Assembly: GCA_030432635.1 (NCBI GenBank)
Contig: JAUIMB010000014.1
Span: 1-64,000 of the forward strand
Direction: 5' to 3'
DNA: 64,000 nt
Source of the DNA: Bacteroidia bacterium
Lineage (GTDB): Bacteria; Bacteroidota; Bacteroidia; Flavobacteriales; Flavobacteriaceae
Shown here: positions 8,676-17,400 of the stretch, in pieces
How the letters are laid out: each line of letters begins with the position of its first letter
How positions within the stretch are numbered: the first letter of the stretch is position 1
Position numbers and translations under genes: made by a program
Notes under the pieces: generated by a model
The model's input: only the letters and a program-made list of their open reading frames with translations
Databases searched by the model: none
What the model was told of the DNA's origin: nothing

Positions 8676-11543
8676 ATGTCAGACCAAAAACGACTTTTTC
8701 TAGTTGACGCATATGCCCTTATTTTCCGTGGTTATTATGCCTTTATAAAAAATCCAAGAATCAATTCCAAAGGTGAAGACACTTCGGCCATAATGGGTTT
8801 TATGAACTCACTTTTAGATGTGATAAAACGCGAGCGACCAGACCATTTGGCAGTTTGCTTTGATAAAGGTGGTAGTGCTGATCGTGTAGAAATGTTTGAA
8901 GACTACAAAGCCAATCGTGACGAGACACCAGAAGGTATCAAAACAGCTGTACCATACATTTATGAAATCCTAAAAGCCATGCACATTCCAATCATGGTAA
9001 AAGAAGGTTATGAGGCTGATGATGTCATCGGAACTCTCTCGAGACAAGCCGAAAAAGAAGGTTATAAGACCTATATGGTAACACCTGATAAGGATTTTGC
9101 ACAATTGGTGACCGAGAATATTTTTATGTATCGACCTGTTTTTGGTGGTGGTTATGAAACATGGGGAATTCCTGAGGTTCAAAAGAAATTTGAAGTTGAA
9201 AGTCCACTACAGGTCATTGATTTCCTCGGAATGATGGGTGATTCTAGTGACAACATACCTGGACTTCCAGGTGTAGGAGAAAAAACAGCGAAGAAATTCA
9301 TCAACCAATTTGGAAGTATGGAAGGCTTATTAGCCAATACCGATCAACTGAAAGGTAAGATGAAGGAAAAAGTTGAAGCGAATGCTGAATTAGGTCTTCT
9401 CTCCAAGAAATTGGCAACCATAATGCTCGATGTACCTGTAACTTTTGATGCTAAGGATTTTGAACTAGATCATCCAGATATCGATAAGGTAAAACAAATC
9501 TTTCAGGACCTTGAATTTAGACGACTCACTGAAAATTTCCTTAAAACCTTTACTATAGATACCGAAGCTGAAATCAAAAGCGAAGCCGAAAAAGCAACTT
9601 CGAGTTCAGCTTCATCTACACCTTCATCTTCAAATTCAAAAACGGTTGGTTCTGGTCAATTTTCATTGTTTGGTGCTACAACGTCCAATAGCGACCCAAA
9701 TTCCGACTCCGAAAATGCTACATATACTAGAAAAACAGCTGAATCCACATCCCATTTTTATCAAAGTGTGGCCTCTGGAATGGCAACAAAGTTGTTTGTG
9801 AACAATCTGTTGAATCAAACCTCAGTGTGTTTTGATACTGAAACGACAAGTATCAACCCGTTAGAAGCTGAACTCGTTGGTATCGCCTTTTCATGGGAAA
9901 CAGGAAAAGGGTTTTATGTGCCTTTTCCTGAAGACAAAAACGAAGCCCAAGGTTTAATAGAGACTTTAAGACCCTTTTTTGAGAATGAGAACATCGAAAA
10001 AATCGGTCAAAACTTAAAGTATGACATTAAAGTTCTTGCCAAGTACAACGTCGAAGTAAAAGGCAAACTGTTTGATACCATGTTGGCGCATTATTTGATC
10101 AATCCTGACATGCGACATAATATGGATGTGCTATCAGAAACCTACCTCAATTATACACCTATTTCAATTACGGAACTTATTGGAAAAAAAGGAAAGAATC
10201 AACTCTCAATGCGAGATGTTCCACTTGAAAAGCAAACTGAATATGCTGTTGAGGATGCCGATATTACCCTTCAGCTGAAGGAACATTTTGAAAAGGAGTT
10301 AGGAGAAGCAAACACAAAACAATTATTTGATGATATTGAAATTCCATTGCTACGTGTTTTGGCTGCTATGGAGCTTGAAGGCATTAACCTGGATAAAGAT
10401 TTTCTAAATACCCTTTCTGATGAGTTGACCAATGATATTTCTGAATTGGAGAAAAACATTTATAAAGCTGCTGGTGAGGAGTTTAACATTGCATCTCCAA
10501 AACAGTTAGGTGTGATTTTATTTGAAAAGATGAAACTGGTCGACAAGCCCAAAAAGACAAAAACTGGACAATATTCTACGGCTGAAGATGTTTTGAGTTA
10601 TTTGGCCAAAGATCATGCTATTGTTCAGCATATTTTGGATTACAGAGGACTTTCAAAGCTAAAAAGCACTTATGTTGACGCCTTACCGCTTCAAGTGGAT
10701 GAAACAACAAACCGAGTGCATACAGACTATATGCAAACTGTGGCAGCTACAGGTCGCTTAAGTAGTAATAACCCTAATTTGCAGAACATTCCAATTCGAA
10801 CCGAACGTGGTCGTCAAGTGCGAAAAGCGTTTATTCCTCGTGATGAAAATTACACCTTATTAGCGGCTGATTATTCCCAAATAGAACTTCGAATTATCGC
10901 TGCGCTAAGCCAAGAAGCAACCATGATTGAAGCCTTCAGAAATGGTGAGGATATCCATGCGTCTACAGCGTCTAGAGTGTTTAACGTTCCTATTTCTGAA
11001 GTCACACGCGAACAACGTAGTAATGCCAAAACAGTCAATTTCGGCATCATCTATGGCGTATCTGCCTTTGGCTTGAGCAACCAAACCAATTTATCGCGTT
11101 CAGAATCGAAAGAACTGATCGATACGTATTACGCTACCTATCCAAAACTGAGAAATTTCATACATGACCAGGTGGACTTTGCTAGAGACCATGGTTATGT
11201 GCAAACTGTTTTAGGACGACGTCGCTACTTGAAAGATATCAATTCAAGAAATGCTGTCGTACGAGGTGCAGCAGAGCGAAATGCTGTTAATGCACCAATT
11301 CAAGGTAGTGCTGCAGATATCATTAAGATTGCCATGATTAATATCCACAATAAACTTTCCGAAGGAAACTTTAAAACTAAAATGCTACTTCAGGTGCATG
11401 ATGAATTGGTGTTTGATGTCTATAAACCAGAATTGGATGACATGAAAGTATTGATTAAAACCGAAATGGAAAATGCCTACAAGCTAGATGTTCCTTTAGA
11501 TGTTGACCTCGATATTGGCGATAATTGGTTGGAGGCGCATTAA
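8676..11543 (+). CDS. polA: DNA polymerase I
   Basis: The 955-residue enzyme fills gaps and removes RNA primers in replication and repair. The order is a 5'-3' exonuclease domain (1-300, with AYALIFRGYYA and SSDNIPGLPGVGEKTA), a Ser-rich linker (about 305-365), a 3'-5' proofreading domain with an intact FDTETTS motif, and the polymerase domain with DYSQIELR (motif A), KTVNFGIIYG (motif B) and QVHDELVFD (motif C). The linker contains QFSLF at residues 328-332, which matches the sliding-clamp-binding consensus QxxLF. The gene is monocistronic in appearance, with no close upstream gene on the same strand. Confidence 0.98.
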   Translation: MSDQKRLFLVDAYALIFRGYYAFIKNPRINSKGEDTSAIMGFMNSLLDVIKRERPDHLAVCFDKGGSADRVEMFEDYKANRDETPEGIKTAVPYIYEILKAMHIPIMVKEGYEADDVIGTLSRQAEKEGYKTYMVTPDKDFAQLVTENIFMYRPVFGGGYETWGIPEVQKKFEVESPLQVIDFLGMMGDSSDNIPGLPGVGEKTAKKFINQFGSMEGLLANTDQLKGKMKEKVEANAELGLLSKKLATIMLDVPVTFDAKDFELDHPDIDKVKQIFQDLEFRRLTENFLKTFTIDTEAEIKSEAEKATSSSASSTPSSSNSKTVGSGQFSLFGATTSNSDPNSDSENATYTRKTAESTSHFYQSVASGMATKLFVNNLLNQTSVCFDTETTSINPLEAELVGIAFSWETGKGFYVPFPEDKNEAQGLIETLRPFFENENIEKIGQNLKYDIKVLAKYNVEVKGKLFDTMLAHYLINPDMRHNMDVLSETYLNYTPISITELIGKKGKNQLSMRDVPLEKQTEYAVEDADITLQLKEHFEKELGEANTKQLFDDIEIPLLRVLAAMELEGINLDKDFLNTLSDELTNDISELEKNIYKAAGEEFNIASPKQLGVILFEKMKLVDKPKKTKTGQYSTAEDVLSYLAKDHAIVQHILDYRGLSKLKSTYVDALPLQVDETTNRVHTDYMQTVAATGRLSSNNPNLQNIPIRTERGRQVRKAFIPRDENYTLLAADYSQIELRIIAALSQEATMIEAFRNGEDIHASTASRVFNVPISEVTREQRSNAKTVNFGIIYGVSAFGLSNQTNLSRSESKELIDTYYATYPKLRNFIHDQVDFARDHGYVQTVLGRRRYLKDINSRNAVVRGAAERNAVNAPIQGSAADIIKIAMINIHNKLSEGNFKTKMLLQVHDELVFDVYKPELDDMKVLIKTEMENAYKLDVPLDVDLDIGDNWLEAH

Positions 11544-11580
11544 TAATCCTTTCAATAAGACAGACAGTACCATATACCTA

Positions 11581-11598
11581 ATACCTAATTGTAGGTAT
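11581..11598 (+). promoter_or_regulatory. 18-bp response-regulator box (8-2-8 palindrome) for the secreted-protein gene
   Basis: ATACCTAA, a 2-nt spacer, then GTAGGTAT form a near-perfect palindrome; one more ATACCTAA half-site ends at its first base (11574-11581). The box ends 22 nt before the -7 element at 11621. The same box at the same distance precedes the histidine-kinase operon at 15364. Confidence 0.7.
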
Positions 11599-11620
11599 AT
11601 GATTGATATCGCATTCCCTT

Positions 11621-11628
11621 TAGATTTG
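11621..11628 (+). promoter_or_regulatory. -7 promoter element
   Basis: TAGATTTG fits TAnnTTTG and lies 20 nt before the start codon of the secreted protein at 11649. The palindromic box upstream occupies the -33 region, the position expected for an activator contacting RNA polymerase. Confidence 0.65.
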
Positions 11629-11648
11629 AGAAACGAAATTCTTGAGTC

Positions 11649-12488
11649 ATGAAAACTTATTTCCTACCCTTATTGTGCTTTATATTTCTTGAAGGTGGAT
11701 TGTTAGCTCAATCCATACATTTTGATACGGTTTTAAAAGTACCAACAACAGAGTTCAATGCAACTATAGATGCTACAGTTAATGGTGGTAATATTAGTTT
11801 TAACAGGGAATACAAGACAAATTGTGTAGGAACCTATGCCATACAATGGTCTTTTGACAAAGACATTTCCACGTTGCGAAACGGAGAGCAGTTCAACCTG
11901 ACTATTACTTGTGCTAATTGTAACACGCCTTGCAGATTTAAATGGAAAATTGCCAACGCACATACCTCTGGTTTATCAGAAGCCTTAGTCCCAGGATACA
12001 TTTACAATCAGAATATAAAACTTCTGAGTACTACAGCAGGTCCTTTTGGTGTTCATGACTGGACTCCAGGTCATAGTTCGCATACATACACCTTCATCTA
12101 CGAGCAAAAAAAACAGGCACCAATAACGTCTTTTATGCTTGATTTTGGTGGCTATAAGTTGCACTATGTATTCCGTACAGCTTCAAATCACAATGATGAA
12201 ACAGATATCATGGAAGGACCAAACTTAAGCTGCGTTTGGTCTTCGAATTTCGGCAATATCAATTGGCAAGAAGGATGGTATGGCAATCCAACCAAAACAC
12301 TTTCAGGCGATTTACACCTTGAAAATGGACGCTATGTTTACCGAGGAACTTGGGGTCGCACCAATAGTTCATCATCAGGAAGTGTTGTATTTTACTTCTC
12401 AGAGAACAATAGGTCCTTTACGGGTTATTACACTCGAGGAACTGGCACTAAACAGTTCAATTGGAGCGGTCAATGGGATTGCAATTAA
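11649..12488 (+). CDS. secreted protein, unknown function, probable target of the adjacent two-component system
   Basis: This 279-residue protein has a signal peptide (MKTYFLPLLCFIFLEGGLLAQ). The mature part has a Cys-rich stretch near residue 85-100 (CANCNTPCRFKW) and further Cys at 54 and at the penultimate position, so disulfides are likely. The C-terminal 80 residues are rich in Trp, Gly and Tyr (WQEGWYGNPTKTL, GTWGRTNSSSSG) and look like a beta-rich fold, perhaps a tectonin-like or lipocalin-like barrel, but I do not recognise the family. The promoter carries the same 18-bp palindrome as the histidine kinase/response regulator operon 4 kb downstream. Confidence 0.75.
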   Translation: MKTYFLPLLCFIFLEGGLLAQSIHFDTVLKVPTTEFNATIDATVNGGNISFNREYKTNCVGTYAIQWSFDKDISTLRNGEQFNLTITCANCNTPCRFKWKIANAHTSGLSEALVPGYIYNQNIKLLSTTAGPFGVHDWTPGHSSHTYTFIYEQKKQAPITSFMLDFGGYKLHYVFRTASNHNDETDIMEGPNLSCVWSSNFGNINWQEGWYGNPTKTLSGDLHLENGRYVYRGTWGRTNSSSSGSVVFYFSENNRSFTGYYTRGTGTKQFNWSGQWDCN

Positions 12489-12598
12489 ACAGGACCACTT
12501 TATTTAAATCACACGAAAATTCTCCCTTCTAATTTTATACCTTTTTGAAATCTAGTTAAAATTGGCGATATTGAGAACCTTAACCCATATTCCTGAAT

Positions 12599-13186
12599 AT
12601 GGAGAATGAGCATCTCATGTCTAAAGCACCCAACCCGAACACGACTCTTTCTGAAGATAAGAAAGCAGGCAAACATGCTGATTTGGCCTTCCACTATTGG
12701 CATACCATTAATTATTTCATCGGACTCATAAAATCTTCTGAATTGAAAGCTGGTTTGATACTTTCATTTTATGGGATCATACTCAATTTCATATACAGAA
12801 ACACCAATACAATTCTAGACCAATTTAACAATCAAATCCCAGTTTATCTGCTGTTAGGTCTATGGTTATTGTGTACTATGATTTCAATATATTACAGCAT
12901 TCGAACGTTTATACCAAGAATAGAAAGCAATTATGAAGACAATGTATTCTTTTTTGGAGATATAATTTCAAAGTATGGAGACATTAAAGCGTTTTCCAAA
13001 ACATTTTATAATACCAGCGTCAATAAAGAACAACGTTATGATCAAATGGGACAACAAATTTATATTAATGCCAAGATTGCCGCGACGAAGTTCAAAAATG
13101 TTAACTTGTCGCTACGCTTTTTAGCAATTGGATTGATTCTTTTGCTCATTTTAGTCGTTAGCTATGTCATCATTGTAATTGCATAG
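12599..13186 (+). CDS. PycTM-like (Pycsar effector family) membrane protein
   Basis: This 195-residue protein resembles the Pycsar effector transmembrane family (formerly DUF5706). The hallmark ExKAGLILS motif (residues 48-56) opens the first membrane segment, a second segment spans about 81-100, then come the conserved IPRIE (105-109) and VFFFGDI (116-122) motifs, an amphipathic region with QQIYINAKIAATKFKN, and a final segment at 172-195. In Pycsar systems such proteins sense cUMP or cCMP and disrupt the membrane upon phage infection. No nucleotide cyclase lies nearby. Instead an adenosine-deaminase-family gene follows after 23 nt on the same strand. The family call comes from motif recall, not from a search. 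Confidence 0.65.
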   Translation: MENEHLMSKAPNPNTTLSEDKKAGKHADLAFHYWHTINYFIGLIKSSELKAGLILSFYGIILNFIYRNTNTILDQFNNQIPVYLLLGLWLLCTMISIYYSIRTFIPRIESNYEDNVFFFGDIISKYGDIKAFSKTFYNTSVNKEQRYDQMGQQIYINAKIAATKFKNVNLSLRFLAIGLILLLILVVSYVIIVIA

Positions 13187-13209
13187 CCAGCTTCTCAACA
13201 CAAAGGACC

Positions 13210-14130
13210 ATGACCTTAAATCCTAAACAAGATTTCCAAAAATTGCCTAAAGCAGATGTGCACAACCATCTTCATCTTGGTGGTTCCCAAGTGAAGTTTA
13301 AGGCACTTTATCCTGAGGCTGATATAAAGTTTCCAAAATTTTATGACGGTTTATCTGGCATGATTGATTTTATCTACAATCACTTAAACACTGTAATGTT
13401 AACAGAACAGGATGTTGTCAATTTTATGGAAATCGCCATTGAAAGTGCCATAGATGACAATGTCAAGTTATTGGAGGCTAGTGTGGATGTTGGACTGGTT
13501 CGATTTTTTGGAAATTCCGTTGAAAATCTTATTCATACTATTAAAAAGCTTAAAAATAAATATCAAACCCAAATAGACTTTCGTCCCGATCTTGGCTTTA
13601 ACAAAGACTTGAGCTTGGAAGACGCATATACCCATGGCGTGAGTTGTTTGATGAGTGGTGAGTTCAATGGTATTGACCTTTATGGCAAAGAAGACAATCA
13701 AGATTTACGCACATTTGCAAGACTCTATGATATGGCGCGCGATCATGACCTGAAAACGAAGGTTCATATTGGTGAGTTTTCAAACCATGAGAGTATTGAA
13801 GACACCATACATTTGTTGAAGCCTGATGAACTTCAGCATGGTATAAGTGCAGTAGATTCTCAAAAAACGATGGATTTGATTCTCGAAAGTGGCATTCGGC
13901 TAAATGTTTGTCCGTCGAGTAATATTGCCTTAGGAGCTATCAAGTGCCTGGAAGAACATCCGATAAGAATTTTATATGACCATGGCATCAATCTTACTAT
14001 AAACACAGATGATCTCATTTTATTTGATGCTACAATCTCAGATGAGTTCAATAAGTTGATGGATCTTGGTGTATTTTCCTACGAAGAATTAGATGAAATA
14101 CGGTTGAATGCCTTTATTTCAGAATACTAG
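13210..14130 (+). CDS. adenosine deaminase family protein
   Basis: This 306-residue metal-dependent amidohydrolase is of the adenosine/AMP deaminase family. The zinc ligands and catalytic residues are all present: H18 and H20 in DVHNHLHLGG, H186 and catalytic E189 in VHIGE, H210 in LQHG, and D267 in NTDD. It is slightly shorter than classical adenosine deaminases (about 330-350). It likely deaminates adenosine or a modified purine nucleoside, but the substrate is not fixed by these motifs. It follows the PycTM-like gene by 23 nt, so the two are probably cotranscribed. Confidence 0.85.
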   Translation: MTLNPKQDFQKLPKADVHNHLHLGGSQVKFKALYPEADIKFPKFYDGLSGMIDFIYNHLNTVMLTEQDVVNFMEIAIESAIDDNVKLLEASVDVGLVRFFGNSVENLIHTIKKLKNKYQTQIDFRPDLGFNKDLSLEDAYTHGVSCLMSGEFNGIDLYGKEDNQDLRTFARLYDMARDHDLKTKVHIGEFSNHESIEDTIHLLKPDELQHGISAVDSQKTMDLILESGIRLNVCPSSNIALGAIKCLEEHPIRILYDHGINLTINTDDLILFDATISDEFNKLMDLGVFSYEELDEIRLNAFISEY

Positions 14131-14173
14131 TTAGTGCCTTTTCATGTCTTGCAAATAACCTGACTTTACTTTT

Positions 14174-14734
14174 TCACAAATTATCTAAATCTGGCTTTAT
14201 CGTAATTGTAGCTGTTATGGAAACATCGGTTATAAACTGAACTGGATTATCAGAAACCGAACCAGAATAATAAAAAGCTATGACATGTAATTGACTAAGT
14301 GCTGCATTGACATTCGTGAAATCACCATCCAATGTAAACAATGTGTTGTTATTATCAGCTTGCGCTAAATTCGTTTGAACAGTATCAAATTCTTCTGCGC
14401 CTTGTCCTAGAGCAAAAACGATTTCACCTTCGACATGAGCGTCCTGATTACCAACAACCTCTTTGTAGAAATAACGAACTGAGTTTATTTCAATTTTAGT
14501 GATTTCATCTGCGCTTCCGAGGTACTCCATTACATTTGGATCTGTCCTATAATCCCAAAGACCTGTATTGGATTGGAAATCTACAGCATTCTGTGAAGCA
14601 TCATTAGGCACATTAACTTCTAACTCGGTAATAAAAGTTGATTGCACCTCAAATTCTTGTTCAAAAAGTTCTTCCGCCTCATCACAACCCATCCCTAAGG
14701 CTACAAGCAACAGAAGATACACACGTGTTTTCAT
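14174..14734 (-). CDS. predicted lipoprotein, unknown function
   Basis: This 186-residue protein has a lipoprotein signal peptide (MKTRVYLLLLVALGMGC, lipidated Cys17) followed by an acidic stretch (DEAEELFEQEFE) that may mark it for the cell surface. The rest is beta-rich with repeated Asn/Asp turns and no domain I can name. The downstream end of the next lipoprotein gene lies 12 nt upstream, on the same strand, so the pair is probably one operon. Only the export class is well supported. Confidence 0.75.
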   Translation of the reverse strand: MKTRVYLLLLVALGMGCDEAEELFEQEFEVQSTFITELEVNVPNDASQNAVDFQSNTGLWDYRTDPNVMEYLGSADEITKIEINSVRYFYKEVVGNQDAHVEGEIVFALGQGAEEFDTVQTNLAQADNNNTLFTLDGDFTNVNAALSQLHVIAFYYSGSVSDNPVQFITDVSITATITIKPDLDNL

Positions 14735-14746
14735 GATGATAAAAAA

Positions 14747-15229
14747 TTATAGCGGACATTGAATAAATCCTGAAATAGCCTCTTCCTCACCTGTCACAGT
14801 ATGTACCACTGTACCCTCAAAACTCATACTAGAACTTATTCCTGAATCTACAAGATCTACAGTTCCTGAAAACCCTAAATACGTATCTACTGCGACACCA
14901 TTTGATGCCACTTGTAAAATAAAGTACGCATGACTGGGTTGGTCCAAATTATCCCTCAAGTTAAAAGTACCTGTAGTACAGACGCCTTCATGGGTAATGG
15001 TAACCGTGTAGGACAAGCCGTCCAATTGATAAAACCCAGAATAGGAACACGATATATCCAATCCAGTATCTGACTGAACATTACAACCACCACTGGCATC
15101 ATTAGTCACACCCAAAAAGGTGATAAAGTTGTTTGATGTTCCATCTGTTGTTCCATCGTCGTCATCAGAGCATCCACCTCCTTGGAGAACAATAAAAAGT
15201 GGAATCATTAATAAAAGTTTGAATTTCAT
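14747..15229 (-). CDS. predicted surface lipoprotein, unknown function
   Basis: This 160-residue protein has a signal peptide ending LQGGGC with lipidated Cys20, directly followed by SDDDDG. An acidic motif right after the Cys matches the lipoprotein export signal known to send Bacteroidota lipoproteins to the outside of the outer membrane. The mature part has four further Cys (for example GGCNVQ, ISCSYS, GVCTTG, IQCPL) and is beta-rich. The second lipoprotein gene follows 12 nt downstream. No family is recognised. Confidence 0.75.
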   Translation of the reverse strand: MKFKLLLMIPLFIVLQGGGCSDDDDGTTDGTSNNFITFLGVTNDASGGCNVQSDTGLDISCSYSGFYQLDGLSYTVTITHEGVCTTGTFNLRDNLDQPSHAYFILQVASNGVAVDTYLGFSGTVDLVDSGISSSMSFEGTVVHTVTGEEEAISGFIQCPL

Positions 15230-15363
15230 AATAGAATTTTTAATTGCTGTTTTTGCATATCAAAATTGGGCAAATCGTCGGTTCTAAATCGGTTTTGGTG
15301 GCATCACCACATAGATATCACAACCAACACTTCCAAAACTATATGACGTCCCTTAGATTTCAT

Positions 15364-15381
15364 ATACCTAATGTTAGGTAT
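15364..15381 (+). promoter_or_regulatory. 18-bp response-regulator box (8-2-8 perfect palindrome) before the kinase operon
   Basis: ATACCTAA-TG-TTAGGTAT is a perfect palindrome, extended by two further pairs on each side. It ends exactly 22 nt before the -7 element at 15404. The adjacent LuxR-type response regulator (17397) is the obvious candidate to bind it, giving autoregulation. Confidence 0.75.
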
Positions 15382-15403
15382 ATATTTTTTTAGGACATGG
15401 ATT

Positions 15404-15411
15404 TACCTTTG
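15404..15411 (+). promoter_or_regulatory. -7 promoter element of the kinase/regulator operon
   Basis: TACCTTTG matches TAnnTTTG. The start codon of the kinase is at 15478, leaving a leader of about 60 nt. Confidence 0.65.
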
Positions 15412-15477
15412 GTAGTTTAAAGAACTTATATCTTCAGTAAAATATTTAGTAACTTTAAGCTTAGCTATTGGTTTTTC

Positions 15478-17400
15478 ATGAAATTAATTTACGTTTTATC
15501 CTTTCTGTTTGTTATATCGATAAGTGCTCAAAACCCAAAAATTGATAGCCTCAAAAGCATTGCGGATAATTCAGAAAACACCTATGAGGCAGCAAAAGCT
15601 TTTTTGCAACTGGCAAAGCTTCATGAACGCATTGATTTAAACCAAGGAAAGGCTTATGCTTTGAAAGCATATCTTTACAAAGATGATGATTCATTATTGG
15701 CTGAAACCAATAATCAACTCGGCAGATTTCAGTTTTATGCTTCGCAATTGGATTCGGCATCCTATTTTTTTGAAAACACTAAAGCCATACTTAAGAAGCT
15801 GAATGATAACAAAAGAATAGCTGTAGTCAACATTAGCCTTGGAGCCATTCATTTACGTCAAGGTGATTATAACAAAACCATATCCACCTTGACCGAAAGT
15901 GCTCGCTATTTTGAAAAGTCTAAAGACTCGCTCAATGCAGCCAAATGTTATAGTAACATGGCTAGTGCATTTGCAGAGTTGGAACTATTTCCCAAAGCCA
16001 TCGAATATAGTGAGAAAGCATTACAGATTTTCAAACACTTGAATCAAACACACTTCACAATAATCACCTTGCCCAATCTGGCAACACAATACTACAAAAA
16101 TGGAGATACCTTAAGAGCTATTGATTATAACGATCAAGCTGAAAGACTCGCTAATGAAATTGGTGACAAACGGTCTTTATCCATAATATATAACAATCTT
16201 GGAGATCTGTACTTAGACAAGGATTCTGAAAAAGCCAAAACCTATCTTGAGAAAACCATCCAATTGAAAAACGAACTCAATCTAAGATCGGGAATTGAGG
16301 TTGCCCAGAGTAATTTAGGCTATATCCACTTAAAAAAAGGTAATTATAATGCAGCAATTTCCAATTTCAAAGCTGCAGCCTCAAAAATAAAAGGAAAACA
16401 ATTGGTCTTTGTTTATAACAATTTGCGAGACGCCTACAAAGGATCTGGTAATATGAAAATGGCTTTAGAGTACGCTGAGAAATCAAGCAAGCTAAATGAC
16501 AGTATCCTAAGTTCTGAAAGCCAAAAAAATTTCCTCGAAATACAAACCAAGTACGAAACCGAAAAGAAAGAGCATGAAATACTACAGTTAAAGACCGACA
16601 ATTTAACTGCTAATTATAAACGCAAACAGAATAGAAATCTCCTCATCGGTTCTCTTTCTGCTTTGGCGCTTACCTTAATTCTCATATATGTACTTCAAAA
16701 AAACGCAAAGCGGAAACGCATTATCATGGAACAGGATTTAACCATACAAGAGCAAGCGTTCCATCAGTTGTTAAAGTCCCAAGAACTAGAGGGTATTGAT
16801 GCTATCATAAATGCACAGGAAATTGAGCGCTCAAAAATGGCAGCCGATTTACATGACAACCTTGGCAGTAAGGTAGCCACTCTTAAATTATATCTGGAAA
16901 GCTATGATGATCAAAATGACTTCGCAAAGTTTTATGACAAGTTGAAAAAACTAATGAATGACACTTATGACGAAATTCGTAAGATTTCAAAAAACAAAAA
17001 CTTCGGAGCGGAAATCAATAAAGGACTTATTCCTTCTACCAAATTGATTGCCAAACAAATTTCCGAATCAAAAAAAATAGATATTAGTGTTAATAATATC
17101 GACGTGAACAAGCGTATAGAGAACACGTTGGAAATACAAATCTTCAGAATTATTCAAGAACTATTGACCAATATCATAAAACATTCGAATGCTAGCGAAG
17201 CCAATATCCAATTTTCAGAACAAGAGAGTACCTTAACCATAATGGTCGAAGATAATGGTAAAGGGTTTAATCTCAACACCTCAAAATCTGGAATTGGCCT
17301 AACCAATGTTGAAAAACGTATAGAAAAAATGAATGGTGAAATCGTAATCGATACATCAGAAGGCAATGGAACAACTATTATACTTAATATTCCGTTATGA
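15478..17400 (+). CDS. TPR-containing membrane sensor histidine kinase
   Basis: The 640-residue kinase has a signal peptide (MKLIYVLSFLFVISISAQ) and about seven tetratricopeptide-like repeats in the periplasm (about 40-350). A coiled coil and one membrane helix (about 386-405) follow, then a HisKA_3-type dimerisation domain with phospho-acceptor His459 in ADLHDNLG and a HATPase domain (NIIKHSNA N-box, DNGKGFN near 591, GIGLTNV). This design is common in Bacteroidota and signals to NarL/LuxR-type regulators. It overlaps the response regulator gene by 4 nt (ATGA), so the pair is translationally coupled. A perfect palindromic box sits in its promoter. Confidence 0.93.
   Translation: MKLIYVLSFLFVISISAQNPKIDSLKSIADNSENTYEAAKAFLQLAKLHERIDLNQGKAYALKAYLYKDDDSLLAETNNQLGRFQFYASQLDSASYFFENTKAILKKLNDNKRIAVVNISLGAIHLRQGDYNKTISTLTESARYFEKSKDSLNAAKCYSNMASAFAELELFPKAIEYSEKALQIFKHLNQTHFTIITLPNLATQYYKNGDTLRAIDYNDQAERLANEIGDKRSLSIIYNNLGDLYLDKDSEKAKTYLEKTIQLKNELNLRSGIEVAQSNLGYIHLKKGNYNAAISNFKAAASKIKGKQLVFVYNNLRDAYKGSGNMKMALEYAEKSSKLNDSILSSESQKNFLEIQTKYETEKKEHEILQLKTDNLTANYKRKQNRNLLIGSLSALALTLILIYVLQKNAKRKRIIMEQDLTIQEQAFHQLLKSQELEGIDAIINAQEIERSKMAADLHDNLGSKVATLKLYLESYDDQNDFAKFYDKLKKLMNDTYDEIRKISKNKNFGAEINKGLIPSTKLIAKQISESKKIDISVNNIDVNKRIENTLEIQIFRIIQELLTNIIKHSNASEANIQFSEQESTLTIMVEDNGKGFNLNTSKSGIGLTNVEKRIEKMNGEIVIDTSEGNGTTIILNIPL

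Noticed and set aside
8518-8712. Minus-strand frame upstream of polA
   Set aside because: It overlaps the polA start and shows no domain or start signal; the gap more likely holds the polA promoter.
12599-14130. Complete Pycsar system
   Set aside because: No nucleotide cyclase gene is present in the neighbourhood; only the effector-like protein matches.
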